DNA from: Geomonas propionica
GTDB taxonomy: Bacteria > Desulfobacterota > Desulfuromonadia > Geobacterales > Geobacteraceae
Assembly (NCBI RefSeq): GCF_016458235.1
Contig: NZ_JAEMHK010000008.1
Location: forward strand, 176,218 to 240,217
Direction of reading: 5' to 3'
Length of the DNA stretch: 64,000 nt
Shown here: one piece after another, positions 44,083 to 52,997 of the stretch
Numbering within the stretch: the stretch's first letter is position 1
Layout of the letters: each line of letters opens with the position of its first letter
The notes under the pieces: model-generated
Seen by the model: the letters and a program-made list of their open reading frames with translations, nothing else
What the model was told of the DNA's origin: nothing
Databases searched by the model: none
Made by a program: the position numbers and the translations under genes

Positions 44083-45591
44083 ATGGCGGTAACGGCAGCA
44101 CCCGGCAGCGGATTTAAGCTTTTATACGTAGAGGACGACGAGATCACCAGGCAGACGGTGCTCACCCTGCTGACCCGCCGGTTCCCCGACCTTGCCATCG
44201 AAGCGGCTCCCAACGGCGGCGAGGCGATGGATCTCTACGGCACCTTCGTACCCGACCTGGTGGTCACCGACATCAGGATGCCGGTGATGAGCGGCATCGA
44301 GATGGCGCGGCGCATGTTAGTGCAAAAGCCGTCCCTGCCCATCATCGTCACCAGCGCACATAGCGACATGCAGTACCTCATGGAGTCGATCGAACTGGGG
44401 ATCGCACGCTACGTCCTGAAGCCGATCGACAGCGGCAAACTTTTCGCCTCCATCGAAGCCTGCCTGGGCACCCTGTCGACCGAGCGTGAGCTGCAGGCGC
44501 AGCAGGCTTTCGTGCGCAAGCTGTCGCGCGCCGTGCAGCAAAGCCCGAGCTGCATCGTGATCACCGACCCCGCAGGGACCGTGGAATACGTGAACCCGAA
44601 GTTTACGGAGCTCTCTGGCAGGGAGGAGGCGGAGGTGCTGGGACACTCCCTGGCCGAGCTGCTGCCTGGTGGCGATGAGATCTGGGCCCGGGTTTCCTCC
44701 GGCGACACCTGGCACGGCGAGGTGGCCGGGGTGGGAAAAGAAGGCCGCCCCCTGTACCAATCCAGCTCGGTATCGCCCGTCCACGACGAGGCCGGGGCAA
44801 CCACCAACTTCGTCGCGGTGCTGGAGGACATCACCGAGCGGGTCCTGAACGAGAGAAAAATTGCGCAGTTGAACCAGAGCCTTTCCGCACGCGCTGAGGA
44901 ACTCGAAATCGCCAATCGTGATCTCGAGGGTTTCAGCTACACGGTCTCCCACGACCTGCGCACGCCGCTCACCAACATCAACGGCTACTGCCAGGTGATC
45001 CTGGAAATCTACGGCGAGACCCTGGAGACCGGGTGCAAGGATTTCATAAACACGATTCTCAACGAAACCATCAACATGAACCAGCTGATCAAGACCCTGC
45101 TGGAGTTCTCCCGAGTCACCCGTGCGGAGATGATGAAATCGCCCGTGGACCTGAGCCAGATGGCCACCCTGATAGCTGCCTCGCAGCAGCTCGCCGCCCC
45201 CGGACGCAGGCTCTCCTTCACCATCGAGCCCGATATCACCGCCTATGGCGACCCCGACCTTTTGAAGGTGGTGCTGGAGAACCTCATCTCCAACGCCTGC
45301 AAGTATTCCGGGAAGAAGGAACAGTCCCTGGTCCAGTTCCGCAGCACCAAGCTGGAGGTTGAAACGGTGTACCAGGTATGCGACAACGGGGCGGGATTCG
45401 ACATGGCCCAGGCGGACAAGCTCTTCAGCCCGTTCCAGCGCCTGCACACGGAGCGGGAGTTCAACGGCTTCGGCGTGGGCCTTGCCACCGTCCAGCGCAT
45501 CATACAGCGCCACGGGGGGCGCGTGTGGGCCGAGGGCGAGGTTGACCGTGGTGCTTGCTTCTACTTCACCCTTCCGGAACCGCAGTCATGA
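44083..45591 (+). CDS. Receiver-PAS-histidine kinase hybrid
   Basis: A 502-residue soluble protein. Receiver (10-130, D63 in VVTDIRMP), PAS domain (about 145-260), coiled coil, HisKA with H290 in YTVSHDLRTPLTN, and HATPase (390-500) with CDNGAGFD and GFGVGLAT. Like the protein before it, it can take phosphate at its receiver and give it to another regulator, so the two kinases form a branch or series between CheA and the sigma-54 regulator. Its PAS domain could add a second input. It starts one base after the previous gene. Confidence 0.9.
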   Translation: MAVTAAPGSGFKLLYVEDDEITRQTVLTLLTRRFPDLAIEAAPNGGEAMDLYGTFVPDLVVTDIRMPVMSGIEMARRMLVQKPSLPIIVTSAHSDMQYLMESIELGIARYVLKPIDSGKLFASIEACLGTLSTERELQAQQAFVRKLSRAVQQSPSCIVITDPAGTVEYVNPKFTELSGREEAEVLGHSLAELLPGGDEIWARVSSGDTWHGEVAGVGKEGRPLYQSSSVSPVHDEAGATTNFVAVLEDITERVLNERKIAQLNQSLSARAEELEIANRDLEGFSYTVSHDLRTPLTNINGYCQVILEIYGETLETGCKDFINTILNETINMNQLIKTLLEFSRVTRAEMMKSPVDLSQMATLIAASQQLAAPGRRLSFTIEPDITAYGDPDLLKVVLENLISNACKYSGKKEQSLVQFRSTKLEVETVYQVCDNGAGFDMAQADKLFSPFQRLHTEREFNGFGVGLATVQRIIQRHGGRVWAEGEVDRGACFYFTLPEPQS

Positions 45592-45634
45592 CGGCGGCGC
45601 CGGGAGTTCTTACAGTTAGCAGGAGGTCTCATAA

Positions 45635-47056
45635 GTGAACGCGATGAACATGCACTCACAACGGATTTTGCTGGTCGACGACGAGGAACTGATCCTCGAA
45701 GGATGTCGCGCCTGCCTGAACAACGCCGGGTGGCACGACGTCCTTACCGAAAGCGACAGCCGCCTGGTGCTTTCGCTTCTTGAGCGGGAGGAAGTCGACG
45801 TCATCGTGCTCGACCTGCGCATGCCCAACATCACCGGCGTGGAACTGCTGCCCCAGATCGTGAAGCAGCATCCGCAGATCAAGGTGATCGTCTCGACCGC
45901 CAACAACGAGGTGGAGACGGTGGTGAACTGCATGAAGGAAGGCGCCTACGACTACATGGTGAAGCCCATCGACGTGAAGCGCCTGCTCACCTCGGTGAAA
46001 AAGGCGATGGAGATGCGCAGCCTCGCCAACGAGCTGTCGGCGTTGAAAACCTACATGTTCACCGACCGCCTGGACCACCCGGAGAGCTTCGACGGGATCG
46101 TCACCGGCAACAAGGCGATGCGGGCGGTTTTCCAGTACCTCGAGGTGATCGCCGCGACGCGGCAGCCGGTCACCATCACCGGCGAGACCGGTACCGGCAA
46201 GGAGCTGATCGCCCGCGCCATCCACGACCTGAGCGGCTGCAGCGGCGACTACGTGGCGCTCAACGTGGCGGGGCTGGACGACAACATGTTCTCCGACACC
46301 CTGTTCGGCCACCGCAAGGGGGCCTTCACCGGCGCCGAGCAGAACCGCGACGGCCTGATCACCCGCGCCGCCGGCGGCACGCTCTTTCTCGACGAGATCG
46401 GCGACCTGAACGAGATGTCGCAGATCAAGCTGCTCAGGCTGTTGCAGGAACAGGAGTACTACCCGGTCGGATCCGACTTCATCAAGAAAAGCGACGCCCG
46501 TATCGTGCTGGCCACCAACCGTGACCTGCAGGAGATGATCAAGCAGGGCAAGTTCAGAAACGACCTGTACTACCGGCTCTGCGGCCACCGGGTGCACCTC
46601 CCTCCCCTGCGTGAACGCCTGGACGACATCCCGCTTCTTTTGGACCACTTCCTGGAGAAGGCGGCCGCGCGCCTGGGCAAGAAGAAGCCCACCCCTCCGC
46701 CGGAGCTGGCCGTGATGCTCACCCTGTACCCTTTTCCGGGTAATGTGAGGGAATTCGAGGCCCTAGTCTCCGATGCCGTACTGCGGCACACCTCGGGCGT
46801 CCTTTCCATGGACACCTTCAAGGCTGTGATAGGCGACCAGCGTCCCGCACAGCAGGTTGCCGCGGGCGCGGGCACGAGCGGTTGCGGCAACGCGCTGTGC
46901 GACATCTTCGGGCACTTTCCCACCATCGACGAGGTCGAGCAGTACATGATCGCCGAGGCGATGAAGATGGCCAAGGGGAACCAGGGGTTGGCCGGCAAGA
47001 TCCTCGGCATGGGTCGCCAGACCCTCAACAAGCGCCTCAAGGCCCAGTCGGCCTGA
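45635..47056 (+). CDS. Sigma-54-dependent response regulator (NtrC type)
   Basis: Enhancer-binding transcription activator of 473 residues. Receiver (8-125, D60 in VLDLRMPN); AAA+ domain (about 150-385) with Walker A GETGTGKE, the sigma-54 contact loop GAFTGA, Walker B GGTLFLDEIGD and the R-finger region; and a C-terminal Fis-type HTH with GLAGKILGMGRQTLNKRLK. The start is GTG at 45635, eight bases after AGGAGG. It is the last gene of the cluster and gives the pathway a transcriptional output in place of WspR's cyclase. Its target genes are unknown. Confidence 0.94.
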   Translation: MNAMNMHSQRILLVDDEELILEGCRACLNNAGWHDVLTESDSRLVLSLLEREEVDVIVLDLRMPNITGVELLPQIVKQHPQIKVIVSTANNEVETVVNCMKEGAYDYMVKPIDVKRLLTSVKKAMEMRSLANELSALKTYMFTDRLDHPESFDGIVTGNKAMRAVFQYLEVIAATRQPVTITGETGTGKELIARAIHDLSGCSGDYVALNVAGLDDNMFSDTLFGHRKGAFTGAEQNRDGLITRAAGGTLFLDEIGDLNEMSQIKLLRLLQEQEYYPVGSDFIKKSDARIVLATNRDLQEMIKQGKFRNDLYYRLCGHRVHLPPLRERLDDIPLLLDHFLEKAAARLGKKKPTPPPELAVMLTLYPFPGNVREFEALVSDAVLRHTSGVLSMDTFKAVIGDQRPAQQVAAGAGTSGCGNALCDIFGHFPTIDEVEQYMIAEAMKMAKGNQGLAGKILGMGRQTLNKRLKAQSA

Positions 47057-47107
47057 AAAGACAAAAGCAGTTACGCAGAAAACGCAAGGCATTCGCGAAG
47101 CGCACCG

Positions 47108-47147
47108 AGAGAGGCTGAAGGGTTACTCCCCTAAAAGCCTCTCTTTT
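47108..47147 (+). terminator. Terminator at the end of the chemosensory operon
   Basis: AGAGAGGCT (47108-47116) pairs with AGCCTCTCT (47136-47144), followed by TTT. It is nested within a larger inverted repeat whose outer arms are AAAAGCAGTTACGC near 47065 and GCGTAACTGCTTTT near 47178. Confidence 0.75.
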
Positions 47148-47216
47148 GCGTTCTTTGCGGATACTCCGCGTACTTCGCGTAACTGCTTTTTGGGTTCTTG
47201 CCTGTCCTTGCCTTTA

Positions 47217-48410
47217 CTAAAAGTGCTGTGCCACGATCCCCTGGGCGAGGTCCATCGACGAGGTGAAGGCGGGAGAGATCGGATTCAGCACGTGGACCGT
47301 CGGCCCGTCCGCCACCACCAGGAAGTCCATCACCAGCTGCTTGGTGTCCCAGTCCACGAGCTGCGGCCGGATCCCCACTTTGGAGGCGGCGACCACGTCC
47401 TGCGGCGAGAGTTCCTTGACCAGGCGCGCGGCATCCTTGAAGAAGACGGAGGGGATGTACTTGGCGGGCTCGGTGAGCGCCACGTTGCGGAAGGGCTTGT
47501 TGGTCAAGAACAGCACCAGGTCCTGGAAAGCGATGGAAAGGCCCTCGGCGTCGATACCCTTAACGATGCCGTAATTCTCCCTGCCGAAAGCGGGGATGGC
47601 GGTGGGGCCCAGGTAGACGTCGCCGTGCACGCTGCGGGTGAAATGGACCCCGAGAAACGGGTTGCGGATGTCCGGGACCGGATAGATGCTCGAATTGACC
47701 GTGTACGGCGCGTCCTTTTTAAGAAGCCGGTACACCCCCTTGAAGGGGATCAGCCGGTAGTTTTGCCCCACGCCGAAGAAAGCCGCCACCTTGTTGCAGT
47801 ATGCCCCGGCCGCGTTGACGAACCTGTTAAAGCCGATCTCGCCCTTGGTGGTGAGAGCGACGCCGCTCCCCTTGAGGCCGGTCATCCGGCACCCCATCAC
47901 GAAGCTGACCTTGCCGCTCTCTTCCAGGTCCTTTTTCAGGCTCTTCAGCACGGCCTTCGGGTCGACCACCGCGGTGTAGTGCGAGAAGAGCGCCCGTTGC
48001 ACCGTGCGGGCGTTGGGCTCGATGGCGGCGAGTTGGTGCTCGTCGATCATGTCCACCTTGGCGCCGTTGGCCGTGGCGCGCCGGAACAATTCGTCCAGGA
48101 CCGGCAGTTCGGCCTCCGTGCGCGTCACGATCACCTTGCCGTTTTCCAGCAGCGGCAGTCCCTTCTCCTTGCAGTAGGCCCGCATCAGGAAGTTGCCGTT
48201 CAGGCAGGATTTCGCCTTCAGGCTGTCCGGTGAATAGTAGATGCCGGCGTGCAGCACACCCGAGTTGCGGCCGGAGGCGTGCACGCCGAGTTCCGCTTCC
48301 TTCTCGATGATCACGATGTCGCCGTGTCCGGTCCGCACCAATTCCCGTGCGATGGTGAGCCCGATAATGCCCGCCCCGACGATCAGTATCTCAGCCTTGT
48401 CGATGCTCAT
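47217..48410 (-). CDS. lhgO: L-2-hydroxyglutarate oxidase/dehydrogenase (LhgO-like)
   Basis: FAD enzyme that oxidises L-2-hydroxyglutarate to 2-oxoglutarate, giving electrons to quinone. The 397-residue DAO-fold protein has the FAD-binding GAGIIGLTIARELV (residues 10-23), the EKEAELGVHASGRNSGVLHAGIYY segment with the family's HxSGRNSGVxHxGIYY, and the C-terminal FAD region NPISPAFTSSMDLAQ. ATG at 48410 has GGAG upstream. Some relatives act on glycerol-3-phosphate or other 2-hydroxyacids, so the substrate is inferred. No D-isomer enzyme is nearby. Confidence 0.87.
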   Translation of the reverse strand: MSIDKAEILIVGAGIIGLTIARELVRTGHGDIVIIEKEAELGVHASGRNSGVLHAGIYYSPDSLKAKSCLNGNFLMRAYCKEKGLPLLENGKVIVTRTEAELPVLDELFRRATANGAKVDMIDEHQLAAIEPNARTVQRALFSHYTAVVDPKAVLKSLKKDLEESGKVSFVMGCRMTGLKGSGVALTTKGEIGFNRFVNAAGAYCNKVAAFFGVGQNYRLIPFKGVYRLLKKDAPYTVNSSIYPVPDIRNPFLGVHFTRSVHGDVYLGPTAIPAFGRENYGIVKGIDAEGLSIAFQDLVLFLTNKPFRNVALTEPAKYIPSVFFKDAARLVKELSPQDVVAASKVGIRPQLVDWDTKQLVMDFLVVADGPTVHVLNPISPAFTSSMDLAQGIVAQHF

Positions 48411-48721
48411 GTCATCTCCGTATCCAATCGGTTTTAAAAGCTTCAACGCAAAGACGCCAAGTCGCTAAGCCGCAAAGCCAAGACTAACGGAACTGCAAAA
48501 CCATTAAGCCAGATACTTTACTTCTTGAGTAACGCAAAGCCGCAGAGACGCAAAGAGCATGGTGAGGATTAAAGCCTTTGCTTCTCCCCCCAAAAGGTTT
48601 TCTTAGCGTCTTTGCGTCTTTGCGTTAACAAAGCCTTGAAGCCTTTTGCCTGGTTTTTCGCCAGGTTCACTTTTCTTCGCGGCTTTGCGGCTTTGCGGCT
48701 TTGCGTGAGGCGCATTAGGTC
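48411..48721. repeat. 311-base repeat-rich intergenic region
   Basis: No gene is seen. The stretch is made of copies of ACGCAAAGACGC and AAGCCGCAAAG-like units (near 48448, 48530) and reverse copies GCGTCTTTGCGTC and GCGGCTTTGCGGC near 48606 and 48680, where CGGCTTTG repeats three times. The opposite copies can form a large stem. The same unit family borders the chemosensory operon at 47090-47190. Confidence 0.7.
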
Positions 48722-49660
48722 TTATTCCCGCACCGAGAACCTGGCGTACGCGTCGCAGCGCATGATCTGGACCGCGCTCGTGTTGCCGCGCGGATAGATC
48801 TCCCGCGCCAGGTAGGCGAGTTCTTCCGGCTCCTCGTGTGCCGGCACATCGCGCCACCAAGCCTTGCTCCCCCCTTGCGTCCCGTCGCTCCAGCGATAGC
48901 CACGCTCCTTGAGGACATCCTTCTTGTCATACGGCGCGGACACGGCATAAATGCGCGAAGTGACCTCATGGGCCCGCTTCAGAAGCTCCAGGAAGATCGG
49001 CGCACCGCTCACCGGCAGTCGCTCCAGCAACAGCCCCAGCCCCCCTTCGGCATCATCCAGCGCGCGGTGCGCGTTGATGGTGAGGGAACCGGTCTTGAAC
49101 AGGAGGAATTCCAGGGTACGTGAGGAAAGCCGCTCGGCGCTCCAGTCCACCTGGCACACGGTGCAGGCCCACGGGAGTTTTACGAAGGAGGGGAAGCGGG
49201 TTTCTACGAATTTGCGGTCAAAAGCAGCGTTGTGCGCGATGACCAGGTCGGATTTATCTGCCAGTGCGTTAACGAAGGCGTCGTCGAAAGCCTGGCCGCG
49301 CACCATGTCATCGCAGATGCCGGTTATCTCCTGAACCTCGGGGGGGATGGCGAAGCCGGGATCCTCGAAGCCGGAATAGCGGTCCGTGATCCGGAAGATC
49401 TCGCCGCTGTCGGGGTCGAACTCGAAGGCGACAATGCCCAGTTCGATCACCTTGTCCTGCTTGTGGTTGAGGCCCGTGGTCTCGGTGTCGAGGCAAAGCG
49501 CGACCTTGGCGTGACGGGGACCGGGGCGCCCGAGCCGCGTGTCCCGCGCCAGGTTCAGGCGGCGCAGCACCTGGTAATCGCCCGTCGAGTGCAGCGAGGC
49601 GATGGCAACCTCGATTTCCAGGGGGTTCATCTCGAAGACTTTCTTCTTAGCTGGCGGCAT
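48722..49660 (-). CDS. DnaQ-like 3'-5' exonuclease
   Basis: DEDDh exonuclease of the DNA polymerase III epsilon family, 312 residues. Exo I is CLDTETTGLNHK near residue 56, Exo II VIAHNAAFDRKF near 142, and Exo III HRALDDAEG near 202. The C-terminal 90 residues, with WSDGTQGGSKAWWRDVPA, form a conserved extra domain in some DnaQ-like proteins; this was recognised by eye only. It is probably a repair or proofreading nuclease rather than the replicative subunit. ATG at 49660 is preferred over TTG at 49666. Confidence 0.88.
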   Translation of the reverse strand: MPPAKKKVFEMNPLEIEVAIASLHSTGDYQVLRRLNLARDTRLGRPGPRHAKVALCLDTETTGLNHKQDKVIELGIVAFEFDPDSGEIFRITDRYSGFEDPGFAIPPEVQEITGICDDMVRGQAFDDAFVNALADKSDLVIAHNAAFDRKFVETRFPSFVKLPWACTVCQVDWSAERLSSRTLEFLLFKTGSLTINAHRALDDAEGGLGLLLERLPVSGAPIFLELLKRAHEVTSRIYAVSAPYDKKDVLKERGYRWSDGTQGGSKAWWRDVPAHEEPEELAYLAREIYPRGNTSAVQIMRCDAYARFSVRE

Positions 49661-49832
49661 GATCAACCTTTGTCGTGCGGAGGGATAGTTTTAGCAATCG
49701 CTGGTGGTCGCAAACGATACCATACAGGGAGGTTGCTAGGCAAGGAGAGCTGCGCGAATCGGCTGAGACAAAGCAACCGGGGCCTGATCCAGTATGGACG
49801 GCCCCGGTGCCATGCGTATCGGTACTGAACCT

Positions 49833-51476
49833 CTAAGAGAGATACTTCTCCCTGAGAGCGACCTTGTTGATCTTGCCCACGCTGGTCTTGTCAATGGCGT
49901 CAACGAACTTCACCTTAACGAGCACCACCTGCTTACTGACCACCCCCTTGTCGGCGTACTGCCTGACGTGGTGGGAGATGTCCTTCTCGGCTATCTTGAC
50001 GGAGGGTTTGGGGACAACGAGGGCCAGCGGGCGCTCGCCCCATTTCTCGTCGGCCCTGCCGATTACGGCCACCTCGGCGACTGCGGGGTGGTGCGCGATG
50101 ATGTCCTCCAATTCCAGCGAGGAAACCCACTCACCTGCCACCTTGATGACATCCTTGCTACGGTCGGTGATGCGCAGGTAGCCCAACTCGTCGCGCACGG
50201 CGACGTCGCCGGTGTGCAGATATCCTCCCACCCAGAGACGCTCGGAGGCCTTGTGATCCTTGAGATACCCTTGGGTGAGCCAGGGAGAGCGGACCACCAC
50301 GTTGCCGGCGCTGGCGCCGTCGCGGGGAAGTTCTTTCAGGTCCGCGTCGACCACGCGCAGGTCCACCAACGGCAGGGTAAGCCCCGTCTTGCAGCGGATT
50401 TCCGCCTGCTCCTCGGGGGAGAGTTCCAGCATCTCGGGCGTCAGTTGCGAGATGGTAAGGATGGGGCAGGTCTCGGACATGCCGTAACCGGTGAAGACGT
50501 CCATCCCCGCTTTCAGCGCCTCGACGCAGAGGTTGCGCGACAGGGCGGCGCCGCCGATGATGAGCTTCCAGCCCTTGAGATTCATGCGCGCAGCGTGGGG
50601 GTGCTTCAGGAGCATGTGCAGGATGGTCGGCACGCAGTGCGAGAAGGTGACCCCTTCCCTCTCCTTCAATTCGAGCAGCGTTTCCGGAAGGTAGCGCCCC
50701 GGGTAGACCTGCTTCAGCCCCAGCATGGTGGCGATGTAGGGGACGCCCCAGGCGTGGACATGGAACATCGGCGTGATGGGCATGTAGACGTCGTCGCGGT
50801 GCAGGCAGCCGTGCGCGGTGGCGGTGCCCAGGGTGACCATGAGCGCCATGGTGTGCAGCACGAGCTGGCGGTGGCTGAAATAGACCCCCTTGGGCATCCC
50901 GGTGGTGCCGGTGGTGTAGAACGTGGTGGCGCGGGTGTTCTCGTCCAGGTCGGGGAAATCGAACTGCGGCGAGGAGTTGGCCAGGAGCGTCTCGTACTCA
51001 CCGGCGAAGGGGACGGTGTCGTCATCCTGTGCCTGCTCGTCGCTGATCAGGATGTAGGTGCGCACGTTGTCGATCCTGCCGCGGATCTGCTCCAGGATGG
51101 GGAGGAACTCCGCATTCACCAGCAGCACGTCGTCCTCGGCGTGGTCGATGGTGTAGAGGATCTGCTCCGGAGACAGGCGCACGTTGATGGTGTGCAGCAC
51201 GGCGCCGATCATGGGGACGGCGAAGAAGAGCTCCAGGTAGCGATGGCTGTCCCAGTCCATCACCGCGACCGTCTGCCCGGGACGGACCCCGAGGCTGGTC
51301 AGCATGTTGGCCGCACGCCCTACCCGCTCCCGGAGCTGACGGTAGTTGCCCCGGTAGTGGTCGCGGTAGACGATCTCCTGGTCCGGGTTATCAACCACCG
51401 GGTAGAGCAGCATGTTCTTGATCAGCAGCGGGTAGTCGTAAGCGGACGGGGTGCGGGGAATCAGCAAATCACTCAT
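49833..51476 (-). CDS. AMP-dependent acyl-CoA synthetase
   Basis: ATP-dependent fatty or aromatic acid:CoA ligase, 547 residues, of the ANL superfamily. The ATP loop is FYTTGTTGMPKGVYFSH near residue 187, motif II is GYGMSET near residue 330, the C-terminal hinge GYLHTGDVAV near residue 415 and DRSKDVIKVAGEWVSS (A8 core) near residue 435, and the catalytic lysine is in TSVGKINK near the end. The length and motifs suggest a medium/long-chain fatty acyl or related acid substrate. AGGAGG precedes the ATG. A PaaI-type thioesterase gene lies 26 bases upstream on the same strand, a pairing often seen in fatty-acid or aromatic catabolism. Confidence 0.92.
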   Translation of the reverse strand: MSDLLIPRTPSAYDYPLLIKNMLLYPVVDNPDQEIVYRDHYRGNYRQLRERVGRAANMLTSLGVRPGQTVAVMDWDSHRYLELFFAVPMIGAVLHTINVRLSPEQILYTIDHAEDDVLLVNAEFLPILEQIRGRIDNVRTYILISDEQAQDDDTVPFAGEYETLLANSSPQFDFPDLDENTRATTFYTTGTTGMPKGVYFSHRQLVLHTMALMVTLGTATAHGCLHRDDVYMPITPMFHVHAWGVPYIATMLGLKQVYPGRYLPETLLELKEREGVTFSHCVPTILHMLLKHPHAARMNLKGWKLIIGGAALSRNLCVEALKAGMDVFTGYGMSETCPILTISQLTPEMLELSPEEQAEIRCKTGLTLPLVDLRVVDADLKELPRDGASAGNVVVRSPWLTQGYLKDHKASERLWVGGYLHTGDVAVRDELGYLRITDRSKDVIKVAGEWVSSLELEDIIAHHPAVAEVAVIGRADEKWGERPLALVVPKPSVKIAEKDISHHVRQYADKGVVSKQVVLVKVKFVDAIDKTSVGKINKVALREKYLS

Positions 51477-51502
51477 CTAGAGCCTCCTCGTTGAAGCGAT
51501 GG

Positions 51503-52027
51503 TTAAACTTTTTGGCAGTCATCCAGGAACGTCTGCAGCACGCCTTCTTCGACACCGGCCAGGGACGCGATGCGGGACAGGCGCGGGAAGGACCACAGGG
51601 TGCGCCCCTCGGCGAGACGCTGGCCGCCGGCGTCGTAAATGGCCATGACCACCTCCGCCTCAGGCGGATCGAACTTCAGCACCTGCCCCACCACCTTGAT
51701 CTCGGTGCCGGTGGCGACCGGCTTCAGGAAGCGGACGGTGATCTCCCGCGTCACCCCGAGCCTGCCGTGGCAGGCGAACAGCGCGTAGGCCGCAGCCTCG
51801 TCCATGAGCGCGGAGATGATCCCGCCGTGCACCATGCCGTCGAAACCGCAGTAGCTGGCGGGAACGGTGGTCAGGCAGGCGACGCCGTCGGCGGTATGGT
51901 GGAAGCGAAGCCCCAGTCCGTGGGGGTGCCCCTCCGAGCAGACAAAACAGGAGCCGGGCCAGCGTCCCTGTACCGGCGGCAGGTTCAAGACGGACGCATG
52001 ATGGTCCGCGTTGCAACATTCATTCAT
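51503..52027 (-). CDS. PaaI/YbgC-type hotdog-fold thioesterase
   Basis: Hotdog-fold acyl-CoA thioesterase, 174 residues. The catalytic segment is GMVHGGIISALMDEAAAYAL near residue 80, with the HGGxxxxLxDxAxxxA signature. A cysteine/histidine-rich start (NECCNADHH, then CFVCSEGHPHGLGL) is a common N-terminal feature of this subfamily and may bind metal. ATG at 52027 with AGGAGG six bases upstream is the clear start. It precedes the acyl-CoA synthetase gene by 26 bases, so the two enzymes likely balance one another. Confidence 0.88.
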   Translation of the reverse strand: MNECCNADHHASVLNLPPVQGRWPGSCFVCSEGHPHGLGLRFHHTADGVACLTTVPASYCGFDGMVHGGIISALMDEAAAYALFACHGRLGVTREITVRFLKPVATGTEIKVVGQVLKFDPPEAEVVMAIYDAGGQRLAEGRTLWSFPRLSRIASLAGVEEGVLQTFLDDCQKV

Positions 52028-52062
52028 CGCTTCCTCCTGGAAATAAACTTGATCGGCAGTGG

Positions 52063-52515
52063 TCAGCACCGCATGCAGCGCACGTTCCCCTTTTCGCCCC
52101 AGCGCCCCAGCGCCTGGTTCAGCTGCTCCATCCCCTCTTGCACCGGTCTGCCCAGGGCAAAACGGAACAGCGGGGCAAGCACGCCGCCAAACTCCCAATT
52201 GAGCCGGACCTTCAAGCGCTCTGGGCTCACCGGCTCGATACGACAGGTAAAAGTCCAGACCAGCAGCGGACGCCCGAGGAAAGTACTGCGCCAGGTGAGT
52301 ACCCCTTCCGCCTTGTGCTCGAGGGTCGCCGGTACGGTGAAGGGGTCGATGCCCGGAAGATGAACCACGAGTTCGTGGCGGTCTCCCACCGTCCCGGGTC
52401 CGGTGACCTTTGGGAACAGGGGGTTCCACTGCGGGTACAGGGAAAAATCGGATAGGAGATCCCATACCCTGTCAGTCGTCGTCTGCAGAACTGTTTCGCA
52501 ATGGAAAGGTATCAC
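52063..52515 (-). CDS. SRPBCC-fold lipid/small-molecule binding protein
   Basis: START/polyketide-cyclase-like protein of 150 residues. The HCETVLQTTTDRVWDLLSDFSLYPQWNPL start and the internal LTWRSTFLGRPLLVWTFTCRIEP strands are typical of SRPBCC members that form a deep hydrophobic pocket. The start is GTG at 52515, preceded by AGAGG. It ends 36 bases before the thioesterase and probably belongs to the acyl-CoA synthetase operon. Function in the pathway is unknown; ligand binding or membrane-lipid transfer is likely. Confidence 0.85.
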   Translation of the reverse strand: MIPFHCETVLQTTTDRVWDLLSDFSLYPQWNPLFPKVTGPGTVGDRHELVVHLPGIDPFTVPATLEHKAEGVLTWRSTFLGRPLLVWTFTCRIEPVSPERLKVRLNWEFGGVLAPLFRFALGRPVQEGMEQLNQALGRWGEKGNVRCMRC

Positions 52516-52623
52516 GGCGCCTCTGAACCTGGTCGAGTGACAAGACCAGCAACTTTACTATTTTTCGGTTCCGGATGCCATAATTGTTTGTATACGACGG
52601 GTGAAAAGTTTGATCTCGCAAAC

Positions 52624-52650
52624 AAAAAGCCGCCCCTTTTTTGGGCGGCT
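52624..52650 (-). terminator. Intrinsic terminator of the lipoprotein gene
   Basis: On the minus strand AGCCGCCC pairs with GGGCGGCT over eight bases, seven-base loop, then TTTT (52627-52624). It lies 30 bases after the frameshifted lipoprotein's stop codon at 52679. Confidence 0.85.
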
Positions 52651-52678
52651 CTGCGTGAACATACTCTTGGTGGAAAGG

Positions 52679-52913
52679 CTACTTCTGGAAAATAGACCCT
52701 TTCTCGATCTGGCTCTTGCGAATCTCGTATTCCCTCCTGTTGATCCTGCCGGCCTTGTAATCATCCTCCACCTGCTGCATCTGCCGGATCATAAGCCCCG
52801 ACGCCTACCGCCGCGCCACCTAAGGCGCCACCAACCGCACTCCCTTCACGGGATGCACACCCGGAGAGCGATGCAGACAAGAGCATACTTACGATGAGTA
52901 TTATCCTTTTCAT
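52679..52913 (-). pseudogene. Small lipoprotein with SHOCT-like tail, frameshifted
   Basis: The minus strand encodes MKRIILIVSMLL followed by the lipobox LSGC and a Gly/Ala-rich stretch (SAVGGALGGAAVGVGAY). At about 52790 the frame changes: the first frame stops at TGA after AAGGG, while the next frame continues as MIRQMQQVEDDYKAGRINRREYEIR and ends KGSIFQK at TAG 52679. Together they make one typical small outer-membrane lipoprotein with a Gly-zipper and a SHOCT-like C-terminus. A single-base loss near 52790 explains the break. A sequencing error is possible. A good terminator stands 30 bases beyond the stop, which supports one transcription unit. Confidence 0.75.
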
Positions 52914-52997
52914 AGCTGCACTCCTTTGGTCGTAGTTTTGGGCTCATCGCCTAAACCAGAATAGCATAATGTTAATTTTTTCACATTTTTTCACTAA

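Noticed and set aside
47190..48233. Plus-strand frame of 347 codons opposite lhgO
   Set aside because: It is antisense to a clear FAD enzyme gene and has the His/Val/Gly-rich composition typical of shadow frames.
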